NCBI RefSeq assembly: GCF_000717995.1 | Contig: NZ_JODM01000021.1 | Coordinates: 1-64,000, forward strand | DNA from: Streptomyces violaceorubidus | Lineage (GTDB): Bacteria; Actinomycetota; Actinomycetes; Streptomycetales; Streptomycetaceae | Reading direction: 5' to 3' | DNA length: 64,000 nucleotides | Part shown: positions 1-8,902 of the stretch, piece after piece | How positions within the stretch are numbered: the stretch's first letter is position 1 | How the letters are laid out: the number at the start of each line of letters is the position of its first letter | Position numbers and translations under genes: made by a program | The notes under the pieces: generated by a model | Told to the model about the DNA's origin: nothing | Seen by the model: only the letters and a program-made list of their open reading frames with translations | The model's database searches: none

Positions 1-1030
1 CTCCAGGACCCGCTCCCGCTCGCCCTCCTCCAGCACCCCGATCCCGCCGACCCGCACCTGCGGATCGGCCACCACCGCCTCCAACACCCGCACGAAGCGC
101 CGCGTCAGGAGCTCCGCCGTCTCCCTGTCGAACAGATCCGCACTGAACTCCAAGGCCCCGTCGATACCGCTCGCGGAACCGTCGGCGGCGAACTGCTCAC
201 CGAGGTTGAGCGCCAGGTCGAAGCGCGCCATCTCCGAGTCGAGAGGCTGCCCGGACACCTCCATGCCCGGCCAGTCGGGGAGCCCGTCGCCGGTGCCACG
301 GCCCAGGAGGTTGTGCAGGGACAACATGGTCTGGAAGAGGGGGTGGCGTGAGGGGGAGCGTTCGGGGTTGAGGGTTTCGACGAGGCGCTCGAAGGGGGTG
401 TCCTGGTGTGCGTACGCGCTGAGGTCGCTCTCCCGCACCCGGCTCAGCAGTTCGGTGAAGCTGGGGTCACCGGTGAGGTCGGTGCGTAGGACGAGGGTGT
501 TGACGAAGAAGCCGACGAGGTGGTCGAGGGCGTCGTCGGTGCGTCCTGCGATGGGGGTGCCGATGGGGATGTCGGTGCCAGGACCTTCCGCCAGTGGGCG
601 AGCTGCTGTGCCGCAATCGACGTGTCGTCGCCCTCGTCGCCCAGCAGCGTCTGCTGCCAGAGGGTGTAGTCGGCGTACTGCACCGGCAGCGGCGCCCAGC
701 CGGGGTTCCGTCCCGCGAGCCGGGCGGTGTAGGCGGTGGTGAGGTCGTGGGCGAGGGGTCCCATGGACCAGCCGTCGGCGGCGATGTGGTGGACGACGAG
801 GAGCAGAACGTGCTCCTCGGGCCCGGTGCGGAAGAGGGTGGCCCGCAACGGCAGGTCACCGGTGAGGTCGAAGGGACGCCGGACCTCCGCGGCCAGCGCC
901 GGTCCGGGATCGGCGTCGGCGGCCGCGTCGACGGTCTCCAGCCGGGGCTCTGCCCGTTCCGTGGGCAGGACCAGTTGCCGGGTTCCGTTCTCGTCCTGGG
1001 CGTAGAGGGTGCGCAGGGCTTCGTGCGAGG
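1..1030 (-). pseudogene. Broken NRPS condensation domain following the C-A-T module (runs off left edge)
   Basis: On the minus strand this stretch reads as NRPS condensation domain, but in two different frames. From about 1030 to 580 the protein carries the middle of a C domain, including an HHIAADGWS core motif. From about 575 to 1 a third frame carries the later part (PIAGRTDD, VGFFVNTL, YAHQDTPFERLVE). About 70 residues expected between the T domain and the first piece are missing, as are about 70 residues between AHWRKVLA and IPIGTPIAG. Both junctions also change frame. Either the locus is really degenerate or repetitive NRPS modules were collapsed in assembly. The downstream part of the gene lies outside the window. 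Confidence 0.75.
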
Positions 1031-4000
1031 GCGCCGCGAATGCGGGAGACGAGCTGGGTGGCCAGGAGGGAGTGCCCACCGAGGTCGAAGAAGCTGTCGT
1101 CGATGCCCACCCGGGCGACGCCCAGCACGTCCGCGAAGAGCCCGCAGAGGATCTCCTCCTGGTCCGTACGCGGCCGGCGTGCCGACTCGCGGGCGTTCGC
1201 GTAGTCGGGGGCGGGCAGGGCACGGCGGTCCAACTTGCCGGTGGGCGTCAGCGGCAGCTCGGAGAGGTGGACGACGGCGGCCGGGACCATGTGCTGCGGC
1301 ATGTGCTCGGCGACGTGGCGGCGCAGTGCCGCGGCGTCGGGCTCCTCGCCCTCGGCGGCGGAGACGTAGGCGACGAGGCGCTTGTCGCCGGGCTGGTCCT
1401 CGCGGACCACCACGGCGGCCTGGCCCACCGTGGCGTGGGCGCCGACCAGGGACTCGATCTCACCGAGTTCGATGCGGAAGCCGCGGACCTTGACCTGGTG
1501 GTCGGCGCGTCCGATGAACTCCATGACACCTTCGGGCGTCCAGCGCACCACGTCTCCGGTGCGGTACATGCGGGAGCCGGACGGGCCGAACGGGTTGGCG
1601 GTGAAGCGCTCCGCGGTGAGGGCCGGGCGGTTGACGTAGCCGCGGGCCACTCCCGCACCCGCCACGTACAGTTCGCCCGCCACACCGGGCGGGACCGGCC
1701 GCAGTGCCGAGTCCAGGACGTACACCCGCGCGTTGGAGACGGGCGTGCCGAGTTCGGCCGGGGAGGCGTCGCGGACGACACCGGTGACGCTGTCGGCGGT
1801 GCACTCGGTGGGACCGTAGAAGTTGAACGCGGTCAGGCCGGGTACGGCGGTCAGGGCAGCGCGCAGGGACTCGCCGATGGCCTCGCCGCCCAGGACCACC
1901 AGGGCGGGCCGGTGCCGGGAGGCGTCCAGCAGGCCGGCCGCGATGAGATGCTGGCACTCGGACGGGGTCATGTCGACGACGTCGATGCGGTCCTCGTCGA
2001 CCTGACGGGCGAAGGCCTCCGGGTCGTGCCGGGTGTCGTCGTCGATCAGGTGCAGTTCGTGACCGTGCGCGGCCATCCACAGGAACAGGCCCCAGGACGC
2101 GTCGAACGAGAAGGACGACGTGTGCGCCATCCGCAGCCGGCGTCCACCGACCGAGTCCGTGACCGGGGCCAGGACCTCATACTGGTGGTGGTGGAGCAGG
2201 TTGCTCAGGCTCGAGTGGTGGATCAGCGCGGCCTTGGGTCGGCCCGTGGAACCGGAGGTGTAGAGGATGTACGCGCCGTTGTCCGGGGTGGCGGGCGAAG
2301 CCGCGGGGGCCGAGGCGGGGCGGGCTTCGAGGTCCTGCCGGGTGCGGGGGTCGTCCAGGCGTACGACGGGCGTGGTGGAGCCGGCGGGCAGCGCCGCCCG
2401 GTCCTCGGCGGCCGAGACCGTCACCACGAGGGCCGGGGCGGAGTCGGCCAGCATGAAGGCGGTCCGCTCGGCGGGATACGCGGGATCCACGGGCAGATAG
2501 ACCGCGCCCGCCTTCATGGCGGCGAGCAGCGCGACGACGGAGTCGACCGAGCGGGGCAGTACGACGGCCACCACGTCCTCCGGGCCGACGCCGTGCTCCA
2601 CGATCAGGTGGGCCAGCCGGTTCACCCGCGCGTCGAGCTCGCGGTAGGTGACCCGGGTCCCCCGGAAGACGACCGCGGTCTCCTCGGGGGTGCGGGCCAC
2701 CTGCTCCTCGAAGAGGCGCGGGAGGGTGTCCGTGGGCACCGTACGGTCGGTGCGGTTCCAGTCGACGAGCATCCGCCGGCGCTGCGCCGGGTCCAGGACG
2801 TCGACCCGGCCCACGGGCCGCTCCGGCTCCGCGAGCAGCAGCCGCAGGACGTCGAGCAGCTGCGCGGCCAGTTCCTCGGCCCGTCCGGCGGTGAAGACGT
2901 CGGGCCGGTAGTCGAGCTGGAAGCGCAGCCTGCCGTCCGGGATGGCGACGAGGCCCAGCGGGTAGTGGGTGGCGTCGTAGCTCTCGGTGCCGAGGATGGT
3001 CAGGTCCTCGGCACCCTGTGCGAGGGCCGACGCGTCCAGCGGGTAGTTCTCGAACACCATGGAGGTGTCGAAGAGGTCGCCCATGCCGGCCGTACGCTGG
3101 ATCTCGGCAAGCCCCAGGTGCTGGTGCGCGAGGAGTGCGCTCTGCTCCTCCTGGACCCGCGCCAGCAGGGCGGAAAGGGGCTCCTGCGGACGCAGCCGTA
3201 CCCGCACCGGCAGCGTGTTGATGAAGAGGCCGACCATCTCCTCGACGCCGTCGAGCTCCGGTGAACGCCCCGAGACGGTGGCGCCGAAGACGACGTCGTC
3301 CAGGCCGGTGAGCCGGGCCAGCAGCAGTGACCAGGCCACCTGGGCCACGGTGTTGAGGGTCAGCCCGCGGCTCCGGGCGAAAGCGGTCAGCGCCCTGGTC
3401 TCGTCGTCGTCGAGGCCGAAGCGGATGTGCTCGGGGACCACGGGGGCCTGCCCGGCCGCCGGCGGGGCGACCCGGGTGGGCTCCTCCAGACCGGCCAGTG
3501 CCCGGGCCCAGGCCGTGCGCGCGGTGTCGGTGTCCTGCCCGGCGAGCCAGGTGAGGTGGTCGCGGAAGGGGCGGGGGCGGGGCAGCCCGGAGGCGTCGCC
3601 GCGGGACAGGTAGAGGGCGAACAGGTCCTTCATCAGGATCTGCATCGACCAGCCGTCCAACAGGATGTGATGGTTCGTCATCACGAAGCGGAAGCGCCGC
3701 TCCGCGAGCCGTACCAGGGTGAACCGCACCAGCGGCGCCTGCCCCAGGTCGAACCTGCGGTCCCGGTCGTCGAGCGCGGCCCGCCTCGCCCGCTCCTCCC
3801 GCTCGGCCGCGGGCACTCCGGTCAGGTCCAGGGTGCGCCAGGGGAGTTCCACCTCGCGCAGCACCAACTGCGCCCACTCGCCCGACTTGCGCTGCCGGAA
3901 GGCGACCCGCAGATTCGGATAGCGGGTCAGCAGCGAGGCGGCGGCGGCGCGCAGCGCCTCCTCGTCGAGGGCGCCCTCGAAGTCCGTCGTCACCTGGGCG

Positions 4001-4107
4001 ACGTAGACGTCGGTGCCCGCCCCTTCGAGGACGTTGTGGAAGAGGAGACCCTCCTGGAGAGGGGACAGCGGGTAGATGTCCTCGATCTTGCGTGGCTGTC
4101 GCGTCAC
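856..4107 (-). CDS. Nonribosomal peptide synthetase, C-A-T module
   Basis: Modular NRPS that would add one amino acid to a peptidyl thioester. A condensation domain starts almost at the N-terminus ([12 protein letters not shown], then HHILLDGWS near residue 143), so the upstream donor must sit on another protein. The adenylation domain shows [32 protein letters not shown] and YRTGD. A carrier domain carries [10 protein letters not shown], with the phosphopantetheine Ser near residue 1012. I did not assign a substrate. The GTG at 4105-4107 was chosen over the ATG at 4185 because GGAG lies just upstream and the C-domain core begins about 12 codons later. The frame leaves C-domain homology near position 1030 and stops at 856. 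It is divergent from the YqcI/YcgG gene. Confidence 0.88.
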   Translation of the reverse strand: MTRQPRKIEDIYPLSPLQEGLLFHNVLEGAGTDVYVAQVTTDFEGALDEEALRAAAASLLTRYPNLRVAFRQRKSGEWAQLVLREVELPWRTLDLTGVPAAEREERARRAALDDRDRRFDLGQAPLVRFTLVRLAERRFRFVMTNHHILLDGWSMQILMKDLFALYLSRGDASGLPRPRPFRDHLTWLAGQDTDTARTAWARALAGLEEPTRVAPPAAGQAPVVPEHIRFGLDDDETRALTAFARSRGLTLNTVAQVAWSLLLARLTGLDDVVFGATVSGRSPELDGVEEMVGLFINTLPVRVRLRPQEPLSALLARVQEEQSALLAHQHLGLAEIQRTAGMGDLFDTSMVFENYPLDASALAQGAEDLTILGTESYDATHYPLGLVAIPDGRLRFQLDYRPDVFTAGRAEELAAQLLDVLRLLLAEPERPVGRVDVLDPAQRRRMLVDWNRTDRTVPTDTLPRLFEEQVARTPEETAVVFRGTRVTYRELDARVNRLAHLIVEHGVGPEDVVAVVLPRSVDSVVALLAAMKAGAVYLPVDPAYPAERTAFMLADSAPALVVTVSAAEDRAALPAGSTTPVVRLDDPRTRQDLEARPASAPAASPATPDNGAYILYTSGSTGRPKAALIHHSSLSNLLHHHQYEVLAPVTDSVGGRRLRMAHTSSFSFDASWGLFLWMAAHGHELHLIDDDTRHDPEAFARQVDEDRIDVVDMTPSECQHLIAAGLLDASRHRPALVVLGGEAIGESLRAALTAVPGLTAFNFYGPTECTADSVTGVVRDASPAELGTPVSNARVYVLDSALRPVPPGVAGELYVAGAGVARGYVNRPALTAERFTANPFGPSGSRMYRTGDVVRWTPEGVMEFIGRADHQVKVRGFRIELGEIESLVGAHATVGQAAVVVREDQPGDKRLVAYVSAAEGEEPDAAALRRHVAEHMPQHMVPAAVVHLSELPLTPTGKLDRRALPAPDYANARESARRPRTDQEEILCGLFADVLGVARVGIDDSFFDLGGHSLLATQLVSRIRGALARSPAHPLRPGRERNPATGPAHGTGRAPAGDRRRGRRRRSRTGAGRGGPASLRPHR

Positions 4108-4218
4108 TGCCGTCTCTCCCACTCCGACCGCACTTGTTGATCTGACCAGCGACGAAATACAGCTGGCAGCAATAGTGATCAGCAACCTATTCGGGCGGCC
4201 GGGAGGTCTGTCAAGGAA

Positions 4219-4305
4219 CTTTAAGCGCAGCCGTTAACCCTCGCCTTAAAGACCGATGTGGTTCGGGTCGTGCCATGGTTGTCCCATTCAACCTCTCCCT
4301 TAAAC
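4219..4305. promoter_or_regulatory. TTAA-centred repeats in the divergent NRPS / YqcI-YcgG promoter region
   Basis: Three TTAA cores (4221-4224, 4234-4237, 4246-4249) are spaced 12-13 bp apart in otherwise GC-rich DNA, with a further CTTAAAC at 4299-4305. The outer two form an inverted pair, CTTTAAG and CTTAAAG. They lie between two divergent starts, so one regulator could serve both genes. The role is inferred. A TAGGGT box near 4341-4346 could be a -10 for the rightward gene, whose GGAGGAAG ribosome site is at 4370-4377. Confidence 0.35.
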
Positions 4306-4378
4306 AGAAGGATTAGAGGGGGAGGGATTCTCCGTCAATGCTAGGGTCGCGGCACTTGCTGGGGGAGCTGGAGGAAGA

Positions 4379-5086
4379 ATGGCACATCAAGACCTGGTGC
4401 AGGAATTCGGCTTGTGGATGGAAAGTGATTCCTTCACTTGCCTCGGCGCGCGTGCGTCCCTGCGTCAAGATGTGCTGGTGACCCGTGTCTACGACGAGCT
4501 GGACACGGAGGAGGACACCGAGCGGCTGCACCGCGACCTGACCCGGTTCGTCGCGGAACGGCTTCCCGGGGACACGGATTTCGCCTCGTTCGCGGCCGTA
4601 TTCCGCGGCCCGGTGCGGATCGGGGAGGAGGAGTTCGAGGACATCCTCTGGAGACAACTGGACCGGCTGCACCGCGTCGACGCCCGCGACCACGCCTGGG
4701 ACGACGGATACTCGAGTGATCCCGAGTCGCCGAAGTTCGGCTACAGCGTCGCCGGGCACGCGTTCTTCGTGGCCGGACTCAATCCGGCTTCCTCGCGAGT
4801 TTCCCGGCGGTTCTCCCACCCGGTCCTCGTATTCAACTCGCACCACCAGTTCGACCGTCTCAAGGCACAGGGTACGTATTTCGGGCTGCAGCGCCGCATA
4901 CGGGAGAGGGAGATCCGCCTCCAGGGAGACGTGAACCCCATGCTGTCCGACCACGGCGAGTCCTCGGAGGCCCGTCAGTACTCGGGACGCGCGGTCCCGG
5001 CGGACTGGCGCTGCCCGTTCCCCGCACACGCGGCGGGCGGCACCGAGGACGGACACCCGGGTGGCGGCGGATCCGCCCACCCGTGA
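4379..5086 (+). CDS. YqcI/YcgG family protein (GntA-like haem-dependent N-hydroxylase family)
   Basis: A 235-residue protein with the family signatures HPVLVFNSHHQFDRLK near residues 148-163 and ARQYSGRAVPADWRCPF near residues 198-214. Characterised relatives include GntA of guanitoxin biosynthesis, a haem-dependent N-hydroxylase, so oxidation of an amino-nitrogen substrate is a reasonable inference. The His and Cys residues in the two signatures are the likely haem or active-site region. The start is set by GGAGGAAG six bases upstream of the ATG. Position opposite an NRPS start suggests a tailoring role or supply of an N-hydroxylated building block. The C-terminal 20 residues are Gly/Pro/Ala-rich and probably not part of the fold. 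Confidence 0.75.
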   Translation: MAHQDLVQEFGLWMESDSFTCLGARASLRQDVLVTRVYDELDTEEDTERLHRDLTRFVAERLPGDTDFASFAAVFRGPVRIGEEEFEDILWRQLDRLHRVDARDHAWDDGYSSDPESPKFGYSVAGHAFFVAGLNPASSRVSRRFSHPVLVFNSHHQFDRLKAQGTYFGLQRRIREREIRLQGDVNPMLSDHGESSEARQYSGRAVPADWRCPFPAHAAGGTEDGHPGGGGSAHP

Positions 5087-5190
5087 CGCCGCCCGCCCGT
5101 GCCAACCTCGGCCCCTGAAAAGCGTGATGACGCCGGCCGGTGACGACGCCGACCGTCGGCCCCTCCCACCTGCCGCGTCCGCGGCGAGGT

Positions 5191-5850
5191 TCACTCGACG
5201 CGATCGAGCAGCCCCGCCTCGTGGGCGATGATGGCCGCCTGGACCCGGTTGTCTACGCCCAGGCGGGTGAGGATGGAACTGACATGTGTCTTGACCGTGC
5301 CTTCGACGAGGCGGAGGCGGCGGGCGATCTGGGCGTTGGCGAGGCCCTGACCGAGCAGCGCCAGCACCTCCTGCTCACGCGCGCTCAGCCGGCCGACCCG
5401 CTCCCGGGCCGCGGCCCCGCGGGCCGTCCGGCCGGAGGACATGCCACGGATCACGTGGTGCGCCGCCTCCGGCGACAGATACGCCGCCCCGTCCGCGACG
5501 GCGCGCACCCCCGCGATGAGGTCGCGGGGATCGCCGGACTTCAGCAGGAACCCGCTCGCGCCCTCGCTCAGCGCCCGGGAGATGTAGTCGTCCTTGCCGA
5601 ACGTGGTGAAGATGATGACCGCCGTGCCGACCCCGGAACGCAGGATCGCCGACGACGCGTCCAGCCCGTCCAGGTGCGGCATCTGTACGTCGAGGAGCGC
5701 CACGTCGGGCCGGTGACGCAGGACCAGCTCCACCGCCTCCCGTCCGTCGGAGGCCTCGGCGACGACCTCGATCTCCGGGTCTGCGGAGAGGATCGCGCGC
5801 GCCCCTGCCCGCATCATCGTCTCGTCGTCGGCGATCAGCACCCGAATCAC
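5191..5850 (-). CDS. NarL/FixJ-type response regulator
   Basis: A 219-residue two-domain regulator. The receiver has an acidic pair at residues 8-9 (ADDE), phospho-acceptor Asp54 in ALLDVQMP, a switch Thr in FTTF, and Lys in FLLKSG. The C-terminal LuxR/GerE helix-turn-helix shows LSAREQEVLALLGQGLANAQIA and EGTVKTHVSSIL. The GTG at 5848-5850 gives the usual VIRVLIADDE start and a GGGGAA ribosome site. The longer ATG at 5988 would overlap the kinase start. It is divergent from the histidine kinase with a 77-bp gap, which is unusual for such pairs. The partner is presumably that kinase. The regulon is unknown. Confidence 0.88.
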   Translation of the reverse strand: MIRVLIADDETMMRAGARAILSADPEIEVVAEASDGREAVELVLRHRPDVALLDVQMPHLDGLDASSAILRSGVGTAVIIFTTFGKDDYISRALSEGASGFLLKSGDPRDLIAGVRAVADGAAYLSPEAAHHVIRGMSSGRTARGAAARERVGRLSAREQEVLALLGQGLANAQIARRLRLVEGTVKTHVSSILTRLGVDNRVQAAIIAHEAGLLDRVE

Positions 5851-5927
5851 GCGTTCCCCATCCCTGGTCGCTGTGCGGCCGTCACCGCACCTGCTCGTCT
5901 CCAGGATCCCCGATTCCAGGACCCCCG

Positions 5928-7541
5928 ATGAGAGACTCAGCCGACGCCGCCCTGCCTGACTCCACGACCGACCGGTACCGCGACGCACTGAAGCGGCTCG
6001 GCCGGCACCGGGTCGTACGGGGCACCGCCCTGTGGACGGTCCTCACCGTACCGGTGCTGTTCGAGTCGCCCGCCGTGTGGGACGCGGGCCCCGTGTGGTG
6101 GCCCTGGGCCGGTGCCCTGCTGCTCGTCCCGGCCGTCGTGCTCAGAGAGCGACGCCTGCCCCTGTCCTGGGGCCTCAGCGCCGTGTTGAGCCTGTTCAGC
6201 CCCTGGTTCGCCCCCGCCATGCTGGTGATGACCTACCTCGCCGGCCGACGCGACCTGAAGGGCCGGCCGGTGGAAGTGGTCGCCGCGGCGAGCGCCGTGC
6301 TGGCCGCACTCGCCGCCCTCGGCGCGAAGTCCGGCTACACCACGACGCTGCTCAACAGCGCGCCGCTGCTCGTCGGCGCCGTCACCGCCTGGCTGGCCGG
6401 CCGCCACCGGCAGCAGCGCCGCGAACTCGAACTGGCCGGCTGGCAACGCGCCCGGCACCTCGAACGCGAGCAGCAACTGAGCGCCGACCGGGCCCGGATC
6501 AGGGAACGGGCGAGGATCGCCCAGGACATGCACGACCACCTGGGCCACGACCTCACCCTCCTCGCCATGCAGGCCGCGGCCCTGGAAGTCGCCCCGGCGC
6601 TGGACGAGTCCACCCGCTCCACCGCGCGTCAACTGCGCAGCAGCGCGGGAGCCGCCGTCAAGAGCCTCAGCGACATCATCGGCGTCCTGCGGGTGGACGA
6701 CGACGCACCCGAGTCGTCGGGCCCCCGCGAGGACGTGACGGCGACGGTGGACCGGGCCAGGGCCGCCGGAATGCTGGTCGACGTCCGGCGGGTTGGCCTC
6801 GACCTGGAAGCGCCGCCGGTGATCGAGGAGGCCGTGCAGCGCGTGGTCCAGGAAGCCCTCACCAACGCCGCCAAGCACGCCCCCGGGGCCGAGGTCCAGG
6901 TCCGGCTGGAACGCCTGACGGACCTCACCGTCGTCACCGTCACCAACGGCGCCTCCGGCCAGCCCGCCCGAAGCGGCGGCGGCCACAGCATGGGCCTGGT
7001 CGGCCTCGCCGAACGCGCCCGCGTCCTGGGCGGCACCTTCTCCGCCCACCACCGCGACGACGGCTTCGAGGTCTCGGCCCGCCTCCCGCACACCGGCGTA
7101 CGACCCGGCACGAGCCCCCCGGACGACAGCCCCCCGTTCGAAGCCCCCGCCACCCACGCCGCCCAGCACCACGCGGAACAACGCGTGCGCCGCAGCCTGG
7201 CCGTCGTCCTCGCCGTACCCGTCGTGGCGGTGGCCGCGGCGGTCGCGGTGTCCGTGGTCTACCTCTCGCGACAGGTCGACGACATGACCCTCAACACCGA
7301 GACCTACCGGGGCCTCAGACTCGGACAGAGCTGGGAGGACCTGCGCTCGGTCCTGCCCTCCCAACAGGTCTACGAGGGAAGCGGCCCCAGCACCTCCGCC
7401 CGCGTCCCCACCCCGCCGAACTCCCTGTGCAAGTACTACCGCGCCGAGGGCGGCGGCTTCTTCGCCATGGAGGCCAAGATCTACCGCCTCTGCTTCGTCG
7501 AGGGCCAACTCGCCTCAAAGGACACCCTGGACGACACGTGA
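5928..7541 (+). CDS. Sensor histidine kinase (HisKA_3/HATPase_c) with C-terminal membrane tail
   Basis: A 537-residue kinase of the DesK/NarX-like class. Hydrophobic membrane segments occupy roughly residues 25-155. The dimerisation helix carries the phospho-acceptor His202 in DMHDHLGHDL, followed by an ATPase domain with EALTNAAKHA (N box) and a GLVGLAERA region. It should phosphorylate the adjacent divergent response regulator. Unusually, after the ATPase domain there is a Pro-rich linker, one more hydrophobic helix (about residues 424-448), and a C-terminal domain of about 90 residues with two Cys residues (SLCKYYR, YRLCFVE). That domain would lie outside the membrane. Confidence 0.85.
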   Translation: MRDSADAALPDSTTDRYRDALKRLGRHRVVRGTALWTVLTVPVLFESPAVWDAGPVWWPWAGALLLVPAVVLRERRLPLSWGLSAVLSLFSPWFAPAMLVMTYLAGRRDLKGRPVEVVAAASAVLAALAALGAKSGYTTTLLNSAPLLVGAVTAWLAGRHRQQRRELELAGWQRARHLEREQQLSADRARIRERARIAQDMHDHLGHDLTLLAMQAAALEVAPALDESTRSTARQLRSSAGAAVKSLSDIIGVLRVDDDAPESSGPREDVTATVDRARAAGMLVDVRRVGLDLEAPPVIEEAVQRVVQEALTNAAKHAPGAEVQVRLERLTDLTVVTVTNGASGQPARSGGGHSMGLVGLAERARVLGGTFSAHHRDDGFEVSARLPHTGVRPGTSPPDDSPPFEAPATHAAQHHAEQRVRRSLAVVLAVPVVAVAAAVAVSVVYLSRQVDDMTLNTETYRGLRLGQSWEDLRSVLPSQQVYEGSGPSTSARVPTPPNSLCKYYRAEGGGFFAMEAKIYRLCFVEGQLASKDTLDDT

Positions 7542-7956
7542 CGGCGGCAGGTCGGCGAGTTCACAGTTCCGGGTGCACGCGTCCCCGCCCCCCCCGGTAC
7601 TCACGCCGGCCGAGCAGCAACACCGGCATCTCGCCGACGCCCCTCTGCCTCCCGACGTCGGCACGGCTGGTGTCCTGCCACCCTCTCCGGGCCGCAGCAC
7701 CCCAAACCGCTCGAACTCACCGCGCGCGACGCCACTGACGACAACGCGATCGTGACCCTCACCCCCGCAGGCCACCGCACCCCCTTCCGCTGCCACCCGC
7801 AGTCGCCTTCGCCGCATCTCGGCCGCGTGTCGTCGGTCGTTAGTTGCCGGCTGCACCTGCTGTATCGCATCGTGCATCGCTGGTGGGCTGCTGCCCCAAG
7901 GATTCCGTCCGGTTCGCGCTCTACGCCTGAGCTGACGGACCGGCGACCCTCACGGT
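7542..7956. other. No gene recognised
   Basis: Both strands carry open frames here, but none gives recognisable protein sequence or a convincing start. Composition is close to the local average. It may be degenerate sequence next to the accessory region. I see no repeat or RNA structure that I would defend. Confidence 0.4.
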
Positions 7957-8340
7957 ATGGGGCCATTAGAGAAGGTACCGCGGCGGCTGAGTGGCGGGCA
8001 GTCCCGTTGCCCCGACTGCGGGCTGTTGCAGGACCGGGCGCCGACGCTTGAACAGGAATGGGTGCTGCTGGAGCCGGACATGAGACCCCTGGCTCACACG
8101 GTGCCTGCGGAGCACCGGTGGATCGAACTGTCCGATGGGAGGGTGACGGTCTACGGGGTATGTCCGCCGGATCAGTTCCAGCGGTGCCGCGTTGAGCACC
8201 GCCTCGTCTGCTCGGCAGGACCTCTGCCAGATCTGTGGCCGTGCTTGACGTCCCTACGCGAGGAGAACGCGCGACGAGTGGAACGACAGGCCGACCCGGG
8301 GCAGTCCCCGCCACCTGAGGAGTGGCCGGACACCGGCTGA
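7957..8340 (+). CDS. DUF6083-like small protein
   Basis: A 127-residue protein that I recognise as a common Streptomyces family (DUF6083). It has an N-terminal zinc-ribbon-like pair, RCPDCG, near residue 18. The family-typical stretches HRWIELSDGRVTVYGVCPPD and RCRVEHRLVC follow, so there are further Cys and His residues that could bind metal. No function is established to my knowledge. The ATG at 7957 is preceded only by weak GGT/AGG-like sequence. It lies just outside the left repeat of the island, and these genes are often found in accessory regions. Confidence 0.7.
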   Translation: MGPLEKVPRRLSGGQSRCPDCGLLQDRAPTLEQEWVLLEPDMRPLAHTVPAEHRWIELSDGRVTVYGVCPPDQFQRCRVEHRLVCSAGPLPDLWPCLTSLREENARRVERQADPGQSPPPEEWPDTG

Positions 8341-8390
8341 CGTACGCCCGGGAATCTCGGGGCCGACCATGGGAGACAGCCCAAGACCCT

Positions 8391-8545
8391 GTCCACGAAC
8401 AGTCCACGGACCAGACAGACACCCGCTGCGAGCGGCACACGCCTGCACTTACGCGAAGACCCGGCCTCAGCGTTTCCGCCGCCGACCAGATCTCGGGGGC
8501 ACCTCATGCAGGGTGCCCCGGCAGGATTCGAACCTGCGTACATGG
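8391..8545. repeat. Left copy of imperfect direct repeat flanking the accessory island (attL-like)
   Basis: Imperfect direct repeat of 14270-14440. Shared blocks include CCAAGA, GTCCACG, ACGCGAAGACC, CGGCCTCAGCGTTTCCG, GGCACCTCATGC and GGCAGGATTCGAACCTGCG. It contains the 3' portion of a tRNA-Arg plus about 120 bp that lie downstream of that tRNA in the intact copy. The terminator hairpin seen in the right copy has lost its second arm here. The pattern fits an old attachment site or duplication at the tRNA gene. Confidence 0.75.
8514..8545 (-). pseudogene. tRNA-Arg 3' fragment
   Basis: Minus-strand remnant of the T arm and acceptor 3' strand of tRNA-Arg. The T-arm GCAGGTTCGAATCCTGC is intact. 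The acceptor strand has lost one base of its C run, and two further positions differ from the tRNA at 14409-14480. Homology stops at 8545, so no anticodon arm is present and it cannot make a tRNA. Confidence 0.75.
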
Positions 8546-8902
8546 TTATGGAGAGGGCTTCGAGTTCACGAGTAAATAGCTGGTCAGAGTCTCGCGAGCC
8601 CTGGACCAGGCTTGGCTCGTCCACAGGTGGTCCATGGCATGTCGATACCGCGCGGAGGGTGGGCTGCGCTTCAGCGCAGGTCGTTCCAGCTTTCAGTATG
8701 GTTCCTCTCCTCCCTCAGGGCACGGTGCCCTGCAGCATCCTGCCAGCGAGCTGACTGCCCCGAGGCCGCGATGAGCGCGACTCCTCCACCGCGACCGGTC
8801 GCCGTTGCAATGCGCTCTGAGCAGTTGACACGCGTCGAACCGCCCTGCTCGTATGGGCAGTTGCATGGTTCTGATCCAACTGTTGGTGGGGGAGTAGGCG
8901 TC
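8546..8902. other. Non-coding gap with hairpin upstream of the DUF262 gene
   Basis: No convincing gene: the frame of the next gene stays open back to 8612, but the protein-like sequence begins only at 8903. A short perfect inverted repeat, CAGGGCA and TGCCCTG around a CGG loop (8716-8732), could be an operator or terminator. CTGCGC and GCGCAG around 8668-8683 form a second small hairpin. The sequence probably contains the promoter of the DUF262 to CBS operon, but I cannot place a clear -10/-35 pair. Confidence 0.4.

Noticed and set aside
1009..3264. A 751-codon plus-strand frame opposite the NRPS
   Set aside because: Its translation is low-complexity Gly/Arg/Asp and lies antisense to recognisable C and A domains.
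8411..8502. Functional tRNA or terminator at the left repeat
   Set aside because: Only the T arm and part of the acceptor remain, and the second arm of the terminator stem has diverged.
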